Assembly: GCA_003506895.1 (NCBI GenBank)
Contig: DNXO01000084.1
Span: forward strand, 28,305-64,128
Direction: 5' to 3'
From: Acetobacteraceae bacterium
Lineage (GTDB): Bacteria > Pseudomonadota > Alphaproteobacteria > Acetobacterales > Acetobacteraceae
DNA length: 35,824 nt
Below the pieces are notes generated by a model. It ran no database searches. It was given only the letters and a program-made list of their open reading frames with translations, and had not been told where the DNA came from. The translations under genes were made by a program, and so were the position numbers. Shown here in pieces: positions 1 to 8,179 of this stretch. Position 1 is the first letter of the stretch. Each line of letters begins with the position of its first letter.

Positions 1-998
1 TGGTCGCCAACAAGGCCGAGGGCCGCACCGCCACATCCTCCATCCTCGACGCCTATTCGCTGGGTCTTGGCGACCCGGTCGGCGTCTCGGCGGAGCATGG
101 CGAGGGGGTCGCCGACCTGATGTCGGAGATCGCCGACAACCTGCCGCCCGAGGAACTGGCCGCCGACGAAGCTCATGACGACCGCCCGCTGAAACTGGCC
201 ATCGTCGGCCGCCCCAACGCCGGCAAATCCACGCTGCTGAACCGTCTGCTGGGCGAGGAGCGCCAGATCACCGGCCCCGAACCCGGCCTGACCCGCGACG
301 CCATCGCCGTCATACTGACCGACGACCAGGGCCGCGAGATCGAGATCGTCGATACCGCCGGCCTGCGCAAACGCGCCCGTATCGAGGCGCCGCTGGAGAA
401 GATGTCGGTCAGCTCCGCCATCGAGGCGCTGAAGATGGCCGAGGTCGTTGTGCTGTGCCTGGACGCCGCCGAAGGTATCCACGACCAGGACCTGCAAATC
501 GCCAGATTGGTGGAGCGCGAGGGCAGGGCATGCATCGTCGCCCTCAACAAATGGGACGCCGTGCCTGACCGCAATGCCACCCGCAAGGCGATCATGGAGC
601 GGCTGGAGGAAAGCCTCGCCCAAATGAAGGGCATCCCGGTCGTCACCCTGTCCGCGCTGACCGGCGCGGGGATCGAGCGGTTGCTGCCGGCCGTCCGAGC
701 CGCGCATGAGGTGTGGAACAAGCGCATCCCGACGGGTGAACTGAACCGCTGGTTCGAGCATGCGTTGGAGACCCATCAGGCGCCGTTGGTCAGTGGCCGC
801 CGCCTGAAACTGCGCTACGTGACCCAAGCCAAGGCCCGTCCGCCGACTTTCGTGGTGTTCGGCACCCGAGCGGAGCAGACGCCGGAGGATTACTCGCGCT
901 ATCTGGTCAACAGCCTGCGGGATACGTTCAAACTGCCCGGCACGCCGATTCGGTTGCAGTTCCGCGGGACCAAGAACCCATTCGTCGAAGACGACTAA
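1..998 (+). CDS. der: ribosome biogenesis GTPase Der (EngA), 5' end outside window
   Basis: Der is a double-GTPase that binds the 50S subunit and is needed for its late assembly in the cytoplasm. The reading frame is open from position 3, so the start lies upstream. The visible part begins at the end of the first G domain: NKAEG is its G4 motif and SAEHG its G5. The complete second G domain follows, with P-loop GRPNAGKS, a G2 Thr in GLTRD, DTAG as G3, NKWD as G4 and SAL as G5. The C-terminal KH-like domain runs through KLRYVTQAKARPPTFVVF. Two G domains followed by a KH domain is diagnostic for Der. The protein ends in an acidic FVEDD tail. The P450 gene starts 58 bases later and is probably a separate unit. 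Confidence 0.97.
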   Translation, partial: VANKAEGRTATSSILDAYSLGLGDPVGVSAEHGEGVADLMSEIADNLPPEELAADEAHDDRPLKLAIVGRPNAGKSTLLNRLLGEERQITGPEPGLTRDAIAVILTDDQGREIEIVDTAGLRKRARIEAPLEKMSVSSAIEALKMAEVVVLCLDAAEGIHDQDLQIARLVEREGRACIVALNKWDAVPDRNATRKAIMERLEESLAQMKGIPVVTLSALTGAGIERLLPAVRAAHEVWNKRIPTGELNRWFEHALETHQAPLVSGRRLKLRYVTQAKARPPTFVVFGTRAEQTPEDYSRYLVNSLRDTFKLPGTPIRLQFRGTKNPFVEDD

Positions 999-1056
999 CC
1001 AACTCTTGCGCGCCAAGGGCGAATAGGGCGCAATCGGCGCATCAGGAGACGCCCCG

Positions 1057-2274
1057 ATGCAATCAGCCGAATTGGCTCGGCAGTTCGACCTTCGAACCTT
1101 GCCACCGTCGTTCTACGAAGACCCTTTCCCGACCTTTCACGCCCTGCGGACGCATGAACCGATCAAGCGCATGCCCGACGGTTCGCTGTTCCTGACCCGC
1201 CACGCCGATCTGGTCACCGTTTACCGCGACGCCAAAACCTTCAGCAGCGCCAAGGAAGCCGAGTTCGGCCCGAAATTCGGCACCGACACCCCGTTGTTCG
1301 CCCACCACACCACTAGCCTGGTGTTCAATGACCCGCCGCGCCACACCCGCGTCCGCCGCCTGATCGCGGGCGCGCTGACCACGCGGGTGATCGCCGACAT
1401 GGAGCCCGCCCTGATCGCCCTGGTCGACTCGCTGCTCGACCGGATTCAGGCGCTTGGTCAATTTGATCTCATTGCTGACTTCGCCTCGGCCATCCCGATC
1501 GACGTTATCGGCAACCTGCTGGCTATCCCACCCGACGCGCGCGAGCCTTTGCGCGACTGGTCGCTGGCGATTCTGGGCGCGCTGGAGCCCGCGCTGACAC
1601 CGGAGATGGAGGCCGCGGGCAACCGGGCCGTCACCGAGTTCCTATCCTATTTACAGGTCCTGGTCGCCGAACGCCGCCGTAACCCCGGCGACCCCACCCG
1701 CGACGTGCTGACGCGACTGATTCAGGGCGAGGCAGACGGCGGCCAACTGAGCGAGGCCGAACTGCTGCAGAACTGCATCTTCATCCTGAACGCGGGGCAT
1801 GAAACCACGACCAACCTGATCGGCAACACGCTGGTGACGCTGGCGGGCGAACCGGACATCGTTCGCCGACTCAATACCGAACCGGAGGTCATGAAGCCTG
1901 CGATTGAGGAGTTCCTGCGCTACGAAAGCCCAGTGCAACTCGGCAACCGCATGACGATGGCCGACACCGAAATCGCCGGCCATCCGGTCCCGGCCGGCAC
2001 GCCGATCACGCTGTGCATCGGCGCGGCGAACCGCGACCCCGAGGTCTTCCCCGACCCCGACCGGCTGGATATCGACCGCTGGCCCAACCGCCAACTCGCC
2101 TTCGCATTTGGCGTCCATCAATGCGCCGGTCTCGCCGTCGCTCGGTTGGAGGGCACGATCGCCATCGGGCGGTTTCTGCAACGGTATCCCAACTACCGGC
2201 TGAACGGCACGCCGGCGCGTGGCGGGCGAGCACGCTTCCGCGGGTTTCTGGCGGTGCCGGCAACGACAAAATAG
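1057..2274 (+). CDS. cytochrome P450 (bacterial class I type)
   Basis: Soluble heme-thiolate monooxygenase of 405 residues, the usual length for bacterial P450s fed by ferredoxin and ferredoxin reductase. The I-helix oxygen-activation motif AGHETT is present (E249, T250, T251). The K-helix ExxR pair is E285 and R288 in EFLRYESPVQ. The heme-binding loop FGVHQCAGLAVARLE supplies the proximal ligand C356. There is no N-terminal membrane anchor. The ATG at 1057 follows an AGGAG at 1042-1046. No ferredoxin or reductase gene lies beside it, so the redox partners must be encoded elsewhere, and the substrate cannot be told from sequence. The EamA-type transporter starts 64 bases downstream, close enough for co-transcription but without an obvious functional link. 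Confidence 0.95.
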   Translation: MQSAELARQFDLRTLPPSFYEDPFPTFHALRTHEPIKRMPDGSLFLTRHADLVTVYRDAKTFSSAKEAEFGPKFGTDTPLFAHHTTSLVFNDPPRHTRVRRLIAGALTTRVIADMEPALIALVDSLLDRIQALGQFDLIADFASAIPIDVIGNLLAIPPDAREPLRDWSLAILGALEPALTPEMEAAGNRAVTEFLSYLQVLVAERRRNPGDPTRDVLTRLIQGEADGGQLSEAELLQNCIFILNAGHETTTNLIGNTLVTLAGEPDIVRRLNTEPEVMKPAIEEFLRYESPVQLGNRMTMADTEIAGHPVPAGTPITLCIGAANRDPEVFPDPDRLDIDRWPNRQLAFAFGVHQCAGLAVARLEGTIAIGRFLQRYPNYRLNGTPARGGRARFRGFLAVPATTK

Positions 2275-2338
2275 AGCGTGGTTGAAAACAAGTCGCGCCC
2301 AATATGACCGCGTAGGCCTGATCGTGCTACGAAACGCC

Positions 2339-3391
2339 ATGCAACCCGGAATCCTGCTCGCCCTTCTGTCCGCTGTGTTGTTCGGCGCCAGCACGCCCTT
2401 GGCCAAGATGATGCTGGGGAATGTCGATCCGTGGATGATGGCGGGGCTGCTTTATCTCGGCGCGGGCATTGGCCTCGCGTCTATCCATCTTTCGCGGAGT
2501 GCCTTGCGCCTTCCCGCTGTCGAGGCGCCACTACGGCGTTCGGACCTACCGTGGCTTGCGATCGTCATCGCGGCCGGTGGCATCCTGGGGCCGCTGTTCC
2601 TGATGTTCGGACTGTCCCGCACCGATGCCGCCGGGGCGTCGCTGCTGCTGAATCTCGAAGGCTTGGCGACGATGGGCATCGCGTGGGTGGTGTTCCGGGA
2701 AAACGTCGATCGCCGTTTGCTGTTCGGTGCGTTTGCCATTTTGGCCGGTGCGGCGCTGCTGTCGTGGCAGGGCGGGGCCTCGCTCAGTTGGGGGGCGGCG
2801 CTGATCGTCGCCGCCTGTGTGTCGTGGGGTATCGACAACAACCTGACGCGCAAGCTGTCCTCTGCCGATCCGGTGCAAATTGCCATGCTCAAGGGATTGG
2901 TGGCCGGGACGGTCAATCTGACGCTTGCCTTGGCACAAGGTGCCGCGTTGCCGGACATCGGCACAATATTCGCCGCCGGCGTGGTGGGTTTTTTCGGCTA
3001 CGGCGTCAGCCTCGCGCTGTTCGTGCTGGGTCTGCGCTATCTCGGTTCCGCTCGGACGGGGGCTTATTTCTCGCTCGCCCCGTTTATCGGTGCGGTGCTT
3101 TCGGTGACGCTGCTCGATGAGCCGCTGACGATCAGGCTGGTGGCGGCAGGCGCGCTTATGGCAGTCGGCCTCTGGCTGCACCTGACGGAGCGCCATGACC
3201 ATGAACATGCCCATGACACAACCGAACACGAGCACCGGCACACGCACGATGAACACCATCAGCATGCGCATCAGCCGGACGTGCCGCTAGGGGAGCCCCA
3301 CACGCATTGGCACAGGCATAGCCCGCTTGTGCACAAGCACCCGCATTATCCGGATCTTCATCATCGGCATGACCACAAGCACGCTCATTGA
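2339..3391 (+). CDS. EamA/DMT-family transporter with histidine-rich C-terminal tail
   Basis: Inner-membrane carrier of the drug/metabolite transporter superfamily, about 350 residues. Two EamA repeats give roughly ten hydrophobic segments. The first begins GILLALLSAVLFGASTPLAK, and the repeat-end signature LGSARTGAYFSLAPFIGAVL lies in the second. After the last membrane segment (LMAVGLWLHLTERHDHEH) comes a cytoplasmic or periplasmic tail of about 65 residues that is about 40% histidine, with repeated HxH and HEH runs and a block GEPHTHWHRHSPLVHKHPHY. Such a tail would bind Ni, Zn, Co or Cu, so metal efflux or metal sensing is a reasonable inference. The frame stays open upstream into the P450 gene, but the ATG at 2339 starts directly at the first membrane segment and fits the family. 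It converges on the rhodanese gene. Confidence 0.88.
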   Translation: MQPGILLALLSAVLFGASTPLAKMMLGNVDPWMMAGLLYLGAGIGLASIHLSRSALRLPAVEAPLRRSDLPWLAIVIAAGGILGPLFLMFGLSRTDAAGASLLLNLEGLATMGIAWVVFRENVDRRLLFGAFAILAGAALLSWQGGASLSWGAALIVAACVSWGIDNNLTRKLSSADPVQIAMLKGLVAGTVNLTLALAQGAALPDIGTIFAAGVVGFFGYGVSLALFVLGLRYLGSARTGAYFSLAPFIGAVLSVTLLDEPLTIRLVAAGALMAVGLWLHLTERHDHEHAHDTTEHEHRHTHDEHHQHAHQPDVPLGEPHTHWHRHSPLVHKHPHYPDLHHRHDHKHAH

Positions 3392-3404
3392 ACAGGCGTG
3401 CTTG
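3376..3404. terminator. hairpin at the end of the DMT transporter gene
   Basis: Perfect 9-bp inverted repeat, CAAGCACGC at 3376-3384 and GCGTGCTTG at 3396-3404, with an 11-base loop that contains the transporter stop codon. It sits between two convergent genes and is followed on the plus strand by CCGTTT, a poor U-tract. It could stop or stabilise transcripts from both sides. Rho-independent activity is uncertain. Confidence 0.5.
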
Positions 3405-3438
3405 CCGTTTAGTCCGCTGATGCCTCTCTAACCATGCC

Positions 3439-3834
3439 TCACATTCCCGACTCAACCGGTTTATCGATTGCGCCGCCGGCTTCGACCCAATCCTTGAAGG
3501 CGCCGAGATTATAGACGTGATCATAACCCAATTCCTTGAGCACCTTGCCGCTCAAGGCCGAGCGCCCGCCTGAGGCGCAATAAACGATAATGGTCTTGTC
3601 CTTGGCGAAGTTCTTGTCGTGGTAGGGAGACTCGGGATCGGCGCGAAATTCCAGCATGCCGCGCGAGACGTGCTGGGAGCCAGCAATCTTGCCACTCTTT
3701 TCTACTTCCGGTGCGTCGCGCACGTCGATCACCAGTGTGTTGCCCTTGGCGATCATCTCGCGCGCCTGCGTCGGCGTTACCCGCGGGACGGCGGCGTTGG
3801 CCGCTTCCATCATTTGCTTCACGCTTGTGGCCAT
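3439..3834 (-). CDS. rhodanese-like single-domain sulfurtransferase
   Basis: Single rhodanese domain of 131 residues, probably cytoplasmic, since no signal peptide is visible. The family transfers sulfane sulfur through a persulfide on the active-site Cys, here C86 in the loop CASGGRS, which has the six-residue length typical of sulfurtransferases. The CH2A-like motif VIDVRDAPEV lies at about residues 35-44, and the C-terminal GxxxW appears as NLGAFKDWVEAGG. GAGAGGA lies just upstream of the ATG at 3834. It lies 122 bases downstream of the multicopper oxidase on the same strand, so it could be read from that operon or from its own promoter. The context suggests thiol or metal stress, which is an inference. 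Confidence 0.92.
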   Translation of the reverse strand: MATSVKQMMEAANAAVPRVTPTQAREMIAKGNTLVIDVRDAPEVEKSGKIAGSQHVSRGMLEFRADPESPYHDKNFAKDKTIIVYCASGGRSALSGKVLKELGYDHVYNLGAFKDWVEAGGAIDKPVESGM

Positions 3835-3956
3835 GGCTTTGTCCTCTCCCGAACATAAACAACCTCCAGCCGCGGACAGGCTCCAGAGCTTCGAGGCTAC
3901 GCTTACATATCACACCTCTGACCACGGGCGTAGCGGTGCCGAAAAGGCCGCCCGGA

Positions 3957-5450
3957 TCAGGCCGGCTTTTCATAGTCGAACAGCGCCATGAACCCGAAGT
4001 CCATATGCAGTTGCTGATGGCAGTGAAACAGCGTTGGCCCGGGATTGTCGGCGACAAAATCGACCTCGGCTTCCTGGTAACCGCCCAGCATGACGACATC
4101 CTTAAGCACCCCGCTTGTCGTCTTTCCGGCGACACGGGTGAGTTCAAAACTGTGCCGGTGCAAATGGATCGGATGGATGTCGTCGCTCTCATTCCGCATG
4201 CGCAGCCGATATCGGCTGCCCTGGGTCAGGCGCAGCATGGGCTCGACCATTTCCATCATATCGGGATAGGCGGTGCCGTTGATCGTCCATCGGTTGAAGC
4301 CACCGTCAGCCGCGTTGTCCTTGGCAAAAACCATGTCGAACACATGGTCGGGTTCAGCGGATGCCCGTGCGGAACCGAAGATCGTGTAGTCCCAGTTCGC
4401 GGGACGTGGCTTCTGCCATACGGGCTTGCCGTGTGCGCCGGCATACTCGACCACGATGCCCATGCCGTGACCGCGGTCATCATCGGACAGGTCGCCCAGA
4501 ACGAACACACCGGGGTGGTTCATCTCCACCACCGCTGAGATGCGTTCGGCCGTGCCGATCCAAAGCACCGGCACCTCGGCCGGATGTGGCACCGGGTTGC
4601 CATCGAGCGCGATGACCCGAAACCGATGCCCGGCCATCGCCAGGCTGCGAATCTCCCCTGCGCTTCCGTTCAGAATATGAAACAAGATGCGTTGTCCGCG
4701 CTTGACGCGAATGGGTTCGCCGAACCCGAGCATGCGGCCGTTGATGGTGAAGAATCGATATCCGACCTCGAAGCCTTTCGGATTGCCGCGCTTGAGCGAG
4801 GCATTCATGGCGGTTTCGCCTTTTTCCTTGAGGCTTTTCATTTCTTGGCCCGCAAGGAAGTCCATGTCCATGTCGCCGCCGCGACTCAGGGTCGGCCCGA
4901 ACTCCTTCAGAACAAGGAAAATCTCCTGGTCGTAGGCGCCGGGGTTTTCCTTGGGCTCGATATAGACCGGCCCAACAAGGCCAGAATATTGACCGCGATG
5001 AAGGTCCAGCCCCGCGCGCACATGCGTATGGTAGAAACGAAAGCCGCTTGGGCTTGGGGTAAATGTCTCGCGGATCATCCCATTTGCCGGCACGACCCGC
5101 GATCCCTCCTCCTCGGCGCCATCGACATCCGAGGGAATTTTCTGGCCGTGCCAGTGGAGAAAATCGGGATGATCGGTCTTGTTCCGGATGTCTATCGTGA
5201 CGGGCTGTCCTTCCTTGAACCGCAAGAGCGGGCCCGGAAACTGGCCATTGTACAGCGTGGTAGAGACGATTTGGTCCGCGCCCAGGTCAACTAGGCCAGG
5301 AGCGATTTCGATCGTGTAGTCCGCTTTGCTCGTTTCCGATGGCTGGGGTTGGGCCAGTGCCGGCATGATGCGGGGGGCGGCCGCACCAACCAGGGACAAT
5401 CCGCCTAACTTCAGGAAGTCGCGCCGATCAGTCTTCATCTTGGGTATCAT
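3957..5450 (-). CDS. Tat-exported multicopper oxidase
   Basis: Three-cupredoxin-domain oxidase of about 497 residues that couples one-electron substrate oxidation to reduction of oxygen to water. The N-terminus carries a Tat signal, RRDFLKLGG followed by a hydrophobic stretch ending ALAQP, so it should fold with copper before export. All four copper-binding motifs are present: LHWHG, FYHTHV, HPIHLHRHSF and FHCHQQLHMDFGFM. The last carries the type 1 Cys, and the axial position appears to be Phe, as in higher-potential laccases. No Met-rich CueO-type insert is seen. The likely start is the ATG at 5450, eight bases after GGAGG; an ATG at 5456 is too close to it. The start lies inside the end of padR (23-base overlap), so the two genes are translationally coupled. 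Substrate (Cu(I), Mn(II), phenolics) is not determined. Confidence 0.93.
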   Translation of the reverse strand: MIPKMKTDRRDFLKLGGLSLVGAAAPRIMPALAQPQPSETSKADYTIEIAPGLVDLGADQIVSTTLYNGQFPGPLLRFKEGQPVTIDIRNKTDHPDFLHWHGQKIPSDVDGAEEEGSRVVPANGMIRETFTPSPSGFRFYHTHVRAGLDLHRGQYSGLVGPVYIEPKENPGAYDQEIFLVLKEFGPTLSRGGDMDMDFLAGQEMKSLKEKGETAMNASLKRGNPKGFEVGYRFFTINGRMLGFGEPIRVKRGQRILFHILNGSAGEIRSLAMAGHRFRVIALDGNPVPHPAEVPVLWIGTAERISAVVEMNHPGVFVLGDLSDDDRGHGMGIVVEYAGAHGKPVWQKPRPANWDYTIFGSARASAEPDHVFDMVFAKDNAADGGFNRWTINGTAYPDMMEMVEPMLRLTQGSRYRLRMRNESDDIHPIHLHRHSFELTRVAGKTTSGVLKDVVMLGGYQEAEVDFVADNPGPTLFHCHQQLHMDFGFMALFDYEKPA

Positions 5451-5805
5451 GGACATCGCCTCCGGTTTCGGATGGGGTTTTGCTTGGGGTCGTTTCGTGT
5501 TTGTGGCTGACCTCGCCCGTCAGCTCCCGTAGCCGCTCGCGCGCGACGGCCAGACCTCGCCGGCCCTCGTCCGTGGCGGTGTAGATTTTGCGGCGACGGC
5601 CAAGCCGGCCGTCTGAATCTTCATGCGACGTCAGATAGCCGCGCGCCTCCATTGCCTGGAGCATTGGATAAAGCGTGCCGGGGCTGATGCGGTATCCGTG
5701 CCGGGCCAGTTCCTCGATCATCCACTGGCCATACACTTCACCCTCCGCTGCATGGTGCAGGATGTGAATGCGCACGAAGCCGCCCAGGAGATCGTGAAAG
5801 TCCAT
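5428..5805 (-). CDS. PadR-family transcriptional regulator
   Basis: Small winged-helix repressor of 125 residues. The PadR N-terminal fold is recognisable: HILHHAAEGEVYGQWMIEEL, then the recognition helix in ISPGTLYPMLQAMEARGYL, then the wing with GRRRKIYTATDEG. After about residue 100 it ends in a Thr/Glu/Asp-rich tail without a clear effector domain. The frame is open upstream to 5943, but the ATG at 5805 starts right at the domain and leaves a 43-base gap to the divergent chrA. Its 3' end overlaps the multicopper oxidase start. The divergent layout, with a palindrome over the chrA start, suggests it represses chrA and perhaps its own operon. The ligand is unknown. Confidence 0.9.
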   Translation of the reverse strand: MDFHDLLGGFVRIHILHHAAEGEVYGQWMIEELARHGYRISPGTLYPMLQAMEARGYLTSHEDSDGRLGRRRKIYTATDEGRRGLAVARERLRELTGEVSHKHETTPSKTPSETGGDVHDTQDED

Positions 5806-5813
5806 TATATCGG

Positions 5814-5852
5814 TTGCCGTTATCGGATTTCGAAAATAGCATACTCGTATGC
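5814..5852 (+). promoter_or_regulatory. putative chrA promoter with overlapping palindromic operator
   Basis: Read on the plus strand, TTGCCG (5814-5819) and TAGCAT (5837-5842) sit 17 bases apart, a plausible sigma70 -35/-10 pair. Overlapping the -10 and the chrA ATG is a perfect inverted repeat GCATAC-TC-GTATGC at 5839-5852. PadR proteins bind short palindromes of this size, so it is the natural candidate operator for the neighbouring regulator. Transcription would begin almost at the ATG, giving a leaderless message. All of this is inferred from sequence. Confidence 0.5.
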
Positions 5853-7072
5853 AGAAGTCTCCCCCTGGTCGAACCATCCCGCCATCGCCCGCAGGCAATT
5901 CCGTCCTGGAGATATTCCTGGTCTTCCTGCGCCTGGGATCCACCTGCTTTGGCGGCCCGATCGCCCATCTGGGCTATTTCCGCGCGGAATTCGTGGAGCG
6001 CCGGCGATGGCTAACCGAGCGGTCGTATATCGATCTGGTGGCGCTGGCGCAGTTCCTGCCCGGCCCGGCATCCAGTCAGACCGGTTTTGGTATCGGTCTG
6101 ATGCGGGGCGGCCTGCCTGGAGGGCTTGCGGCCTGGATTGGCTTCACCATGCCGTCGGCCATTCTGATGGTCCTGTTCGCGTTCGGCGCTGGAAGCATTG
6201 CCGACTCATACCTGGGCTCGGGACTGCTGCACGGACTGAAGCTGGTTGCCGTGGCGATCGTCGCACAGGCCGTCATGGGGATGGCGCGCAGTCTCTGTCC
6301 CGACCGCACGCGTGCCTCGATCGCGACGGTTGCGCTTATCGTTATGCTGATCGTTCCCTGGTCGCTGATGCAGATCGGGACGATCGTGGTGGGCGGCATC
6401 GTGGGATGGATGCTGTGCCGCGGGGGCGTCGATTCAGCCCCGGACGACATGACAATGCCTGTTTCCCGCAGTCTCGGGATCGCCTGCCTGGCGGCCTTCT
6501 TCGTTCTGCTCGCGATTGCCTTTCTCCCCGTGCAAGCCGGTGCCGTGGCGCTGTTCAACGCGTTCTACCGCTCTGGCGCACTCGTCTTCGGCGGCGGCCA
6601 TGTGGTGCTGCCGCTGTTGCGCGATGCGGTTGTCGTGCCGGGTTGGGTTTCCGACAACGCATTCCTTGCGGGCTACGGCGCGGCACAGGCCGTGCCCGGT
6701 CCGCTGTTCACCTTCGCGGCCTATCTGGGGGCGGTCGCAAAGGGCGCGCCGGGCGGAGTGACCGGTGCGGGGATTGCGCTGATCGCGATCTTCGTCCCCG
6801 GCATTCTCTGCTTTCTGGGCGCCGTGCCGTTCTGGCATGCGTTGCGCGCCAGACCCGGGGCCCAAGCCGCGATGCGCGGAACAAATGCCGCCGTGGTCGG
6901 TCTGCTCGGGGCCGCGCTCTACAACCCGGTTTGGGTTAGCGCCGTGCAGAGCTCCGCCGATTTCGCGGTCGCGGCAACCGGTTTCATTCTGCTGGTTGTT
7001 TGGCGCGCGCCGCCGCTTCTCGTCGTTTTTCTGTCGGCGGTGGCTGGTGGTGCTTTGGCCTTGGTTGGCTGA
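5849..7072 (+). CDS. chrA: chromate transporter ChrA, two-domain form
   Basis: Inner-membrane transporter of the CHR family, 407 residues, which exports chromate in characterised members. It is the long form with two homologous CHR halves. The N-terminal half has FLRLGSTCFGGPIAHLGYFR followed by RRWL and LAQFLPGPASSQTGFGIG. The C-terminal half has FYRSGALVFGGGHVVLPLL and GYGAAQAVPGPLFTFAAYLG. About ten to twelve hydrophobic segments are visible. The ATG at 5849 lies within a palindrome and has no Shine-Dalgarno sequence, which fits a leaderless start; no later Met precedes the first conserved motif. It is divergent from padR. Some CHR proteins have other substrates, so chromate specificity is by family only. 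Confidence 0.94.
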   Translation: MQKSPPGRTIPPSPAGNSVLEIFLVFLRLGSTCFGGPIAHLGYFRAEFVERRRWLTERSYIDLVALAQFLPGPASSQTGFGIGLMRGGLPGGLAAWIGFTMPSAILMVLFAFGAGSIADSYLGSGLLHGLKLVAVAIVAQAVMGMARSLCPDRTRASIATVALIVMLIVPWSLMQIGTIVVGGIVGWMLCRGGVDSAPDDMTMPVSRSLGIACLAAFFVLLAIAFLPVQAGAVALFNAFYRSGALVFGGGHVVLPLLRDAVVVPGWVSDNAFLAGYGAAQAVPGPLFTFAAYLGAVAKGAPGGVTGAGIALIAIFVPGILCFLGAVPFWHALRARPGAQAAMRGTNAAVVGLLGAALYNPVWVSAVQSSADFAVAATGFILLVVWRAPPLLVVFLSAVAGGALALVG

Positions 7073-7158
7073 CGATCCGCTTTCAGCGATTTCGTCGCGC
7101 AACTGGCCGGCATCTTGCATTTGCCTCCCGGATCATCGCGACGGAGGACATGACCCCA

Positions 7159-8163
7159 ATGAACGGCCTGGGCGGACTCAACAAATCACCAAACGGCGTT
7201 GTCATCGGCCTGGTGCAACTGAAACTCCCTGTTATCGAGACCCGGGCCGACATCGCCACCCAAACGCAGAAAATCGTCGCCATGGTCGGCAAGGCCAAAC
7301 GCGGCATGGGAACGCTCGACCTTGTGGTGTTCCCCGAGTACGCACTGCATGGCCTATCCATGGACATCCGCGATGAAATCCTGTGCGACCTGGATGGCCC
7401 CGAAGTCGCCGCCTTCACGTCCGCCTGCATCGAACACAAGGTCTGGGGTTGCTTCTCCATCATGGAGCGCAACCCAGGAGGGATGCCCTACAATTCCGGC
7501 CTGATTATCGACGATGCCGGCAAGCTGGTTCTCTACTATCGCAAGCTTCACCCCTGGGTGCCGGTCGAACCGTGGGAACCCGGCAACCTTGGCATACCGG
7601 TCATCACCGGTCCGAATGGGTGCAAGCTGGCGCTGATCATCTGCCACGACGGCATGTTCCCCGAAATGGCGCGCGAGGCCGCCTATAAAGGCGCCGAAAT
7701 CATGCTGCGCACCGCCGGCTACACCCCACCGGTCCGGGCGGCGTGGCAATTCACCAACCAGTCGAACGCGTTCTGCAACCTGATGGTCACGGCCAGCGTC
7801 TGCATGTGCGGCTCCGACGGCACCTTCGACTCCATGGGCGAGGCCATGGTGTGCGACTTCGACGGCTCGATCATCGCGCACGGCGCGCAAGGCCGTGCGG
7901 ACGAGATCATCACCGCCGAGGTTCGCCCCGATCTGGTCCGCGAAGCCCGCGCCGTCTGGGGTGCGGAGAACAATATCTACCAGTTCGGTCATCGCGGCTT
8001 TTCCGCCGTCAAGGGTGGGGCAGGGGATTGCCCCTATACCTACATGCACGACCTCGCCGCCGGCCGTTACCGCTTGCCATGGGAGGACACGGTCCAGGTG
8101 ACCGACGGCACCGGCTGCGGGATCGAGGCACCAACGCGAACCTATATCAAGCCGATGGAATAG
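7159..8163 (+). CDS. amiF: formamidase AmiF (nitrilase superfamily)
   Basis: Cytoplasmic enzyme hydrolysing formamide to formate and ammonia. It has 334 residues, the same length as I recall for Helicobacter pylori AmiF. The Glu-Lys-Cys triad is visible: E60 in VVFPEY, K129 in YYRKLHPW and C162 in ICHDGMFPE. The opening MNGLGGLNKSP and the C-terminal LPWEDTVQVTDGTGCG match AmiF rather than the close relative AmiE (aliphatic amidase). The frame extends upstream into chrA and there is an in-frame ATG at 7150, but 7159 matches the family N-terminus and is 11 bases after GGAGG at 7143-7147. It ends 16 bases from the convergent giant repeat protein gene. No urea or amide transporter gene is next to it. 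Confidence 0.94.
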   Translation: MNGLGGLNKSPNGVVIGLVQLKLPVIETRADIATQTQKIVAMVGKAKRGMGTLDLVVFPEYALHGLSMDIRDEILCDLDGPEVAAFTSACIEHKVWGCFSIMERNPGGMPYNSGLIIDDAGKLVLYYRKLHPWVPVEPWEPGNLGIPVITGPNGCKLALIICHDGMFPEMAREAAYKGAEIMLRTAGYTPPVRAAWQFTNQSNAFCNLMVTASVCMCGSDGTFDSMGEAMVCDFDGSIIAHGAQGRADEIITAEVRPDLVREARAVWGAENNIYQFGHRGFSAVKGGAGDCPYTYMHDLAAGRYRLPWEDTVQVTDGTGCGIEAPTRTYIKPME

Positions 8164-8179
8164 GAACGATCCACGTCCC

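Noticed and set aside
3896..3934. GCTACGC/GCGTAGC inverted repeat between rhodanese and multicopper oxidase genes
   Set aside because: Seven-base arms with a 25-base loop are too weak to call a terminator.
3711..4538. 275-codon plus-strand frame across the rhodanese and multicopper oxidase genes
   Set aside because: Antisense shadow of two well-supported genes with no recognisable domain.
5803..5809. TATAATG on the minus strand at the padR start, looking like a -10 element
   Set aside because: It overlaps the padR ATG, so transcription would begin inside the gene, and no -35 is found at the right distance.
5623..6939. 438-codon frame overlapping padR and chrA
   Set aside because: Arg-rich out-of-frame shadow; the chrA frame carries clear CHR motifs on the same bases.
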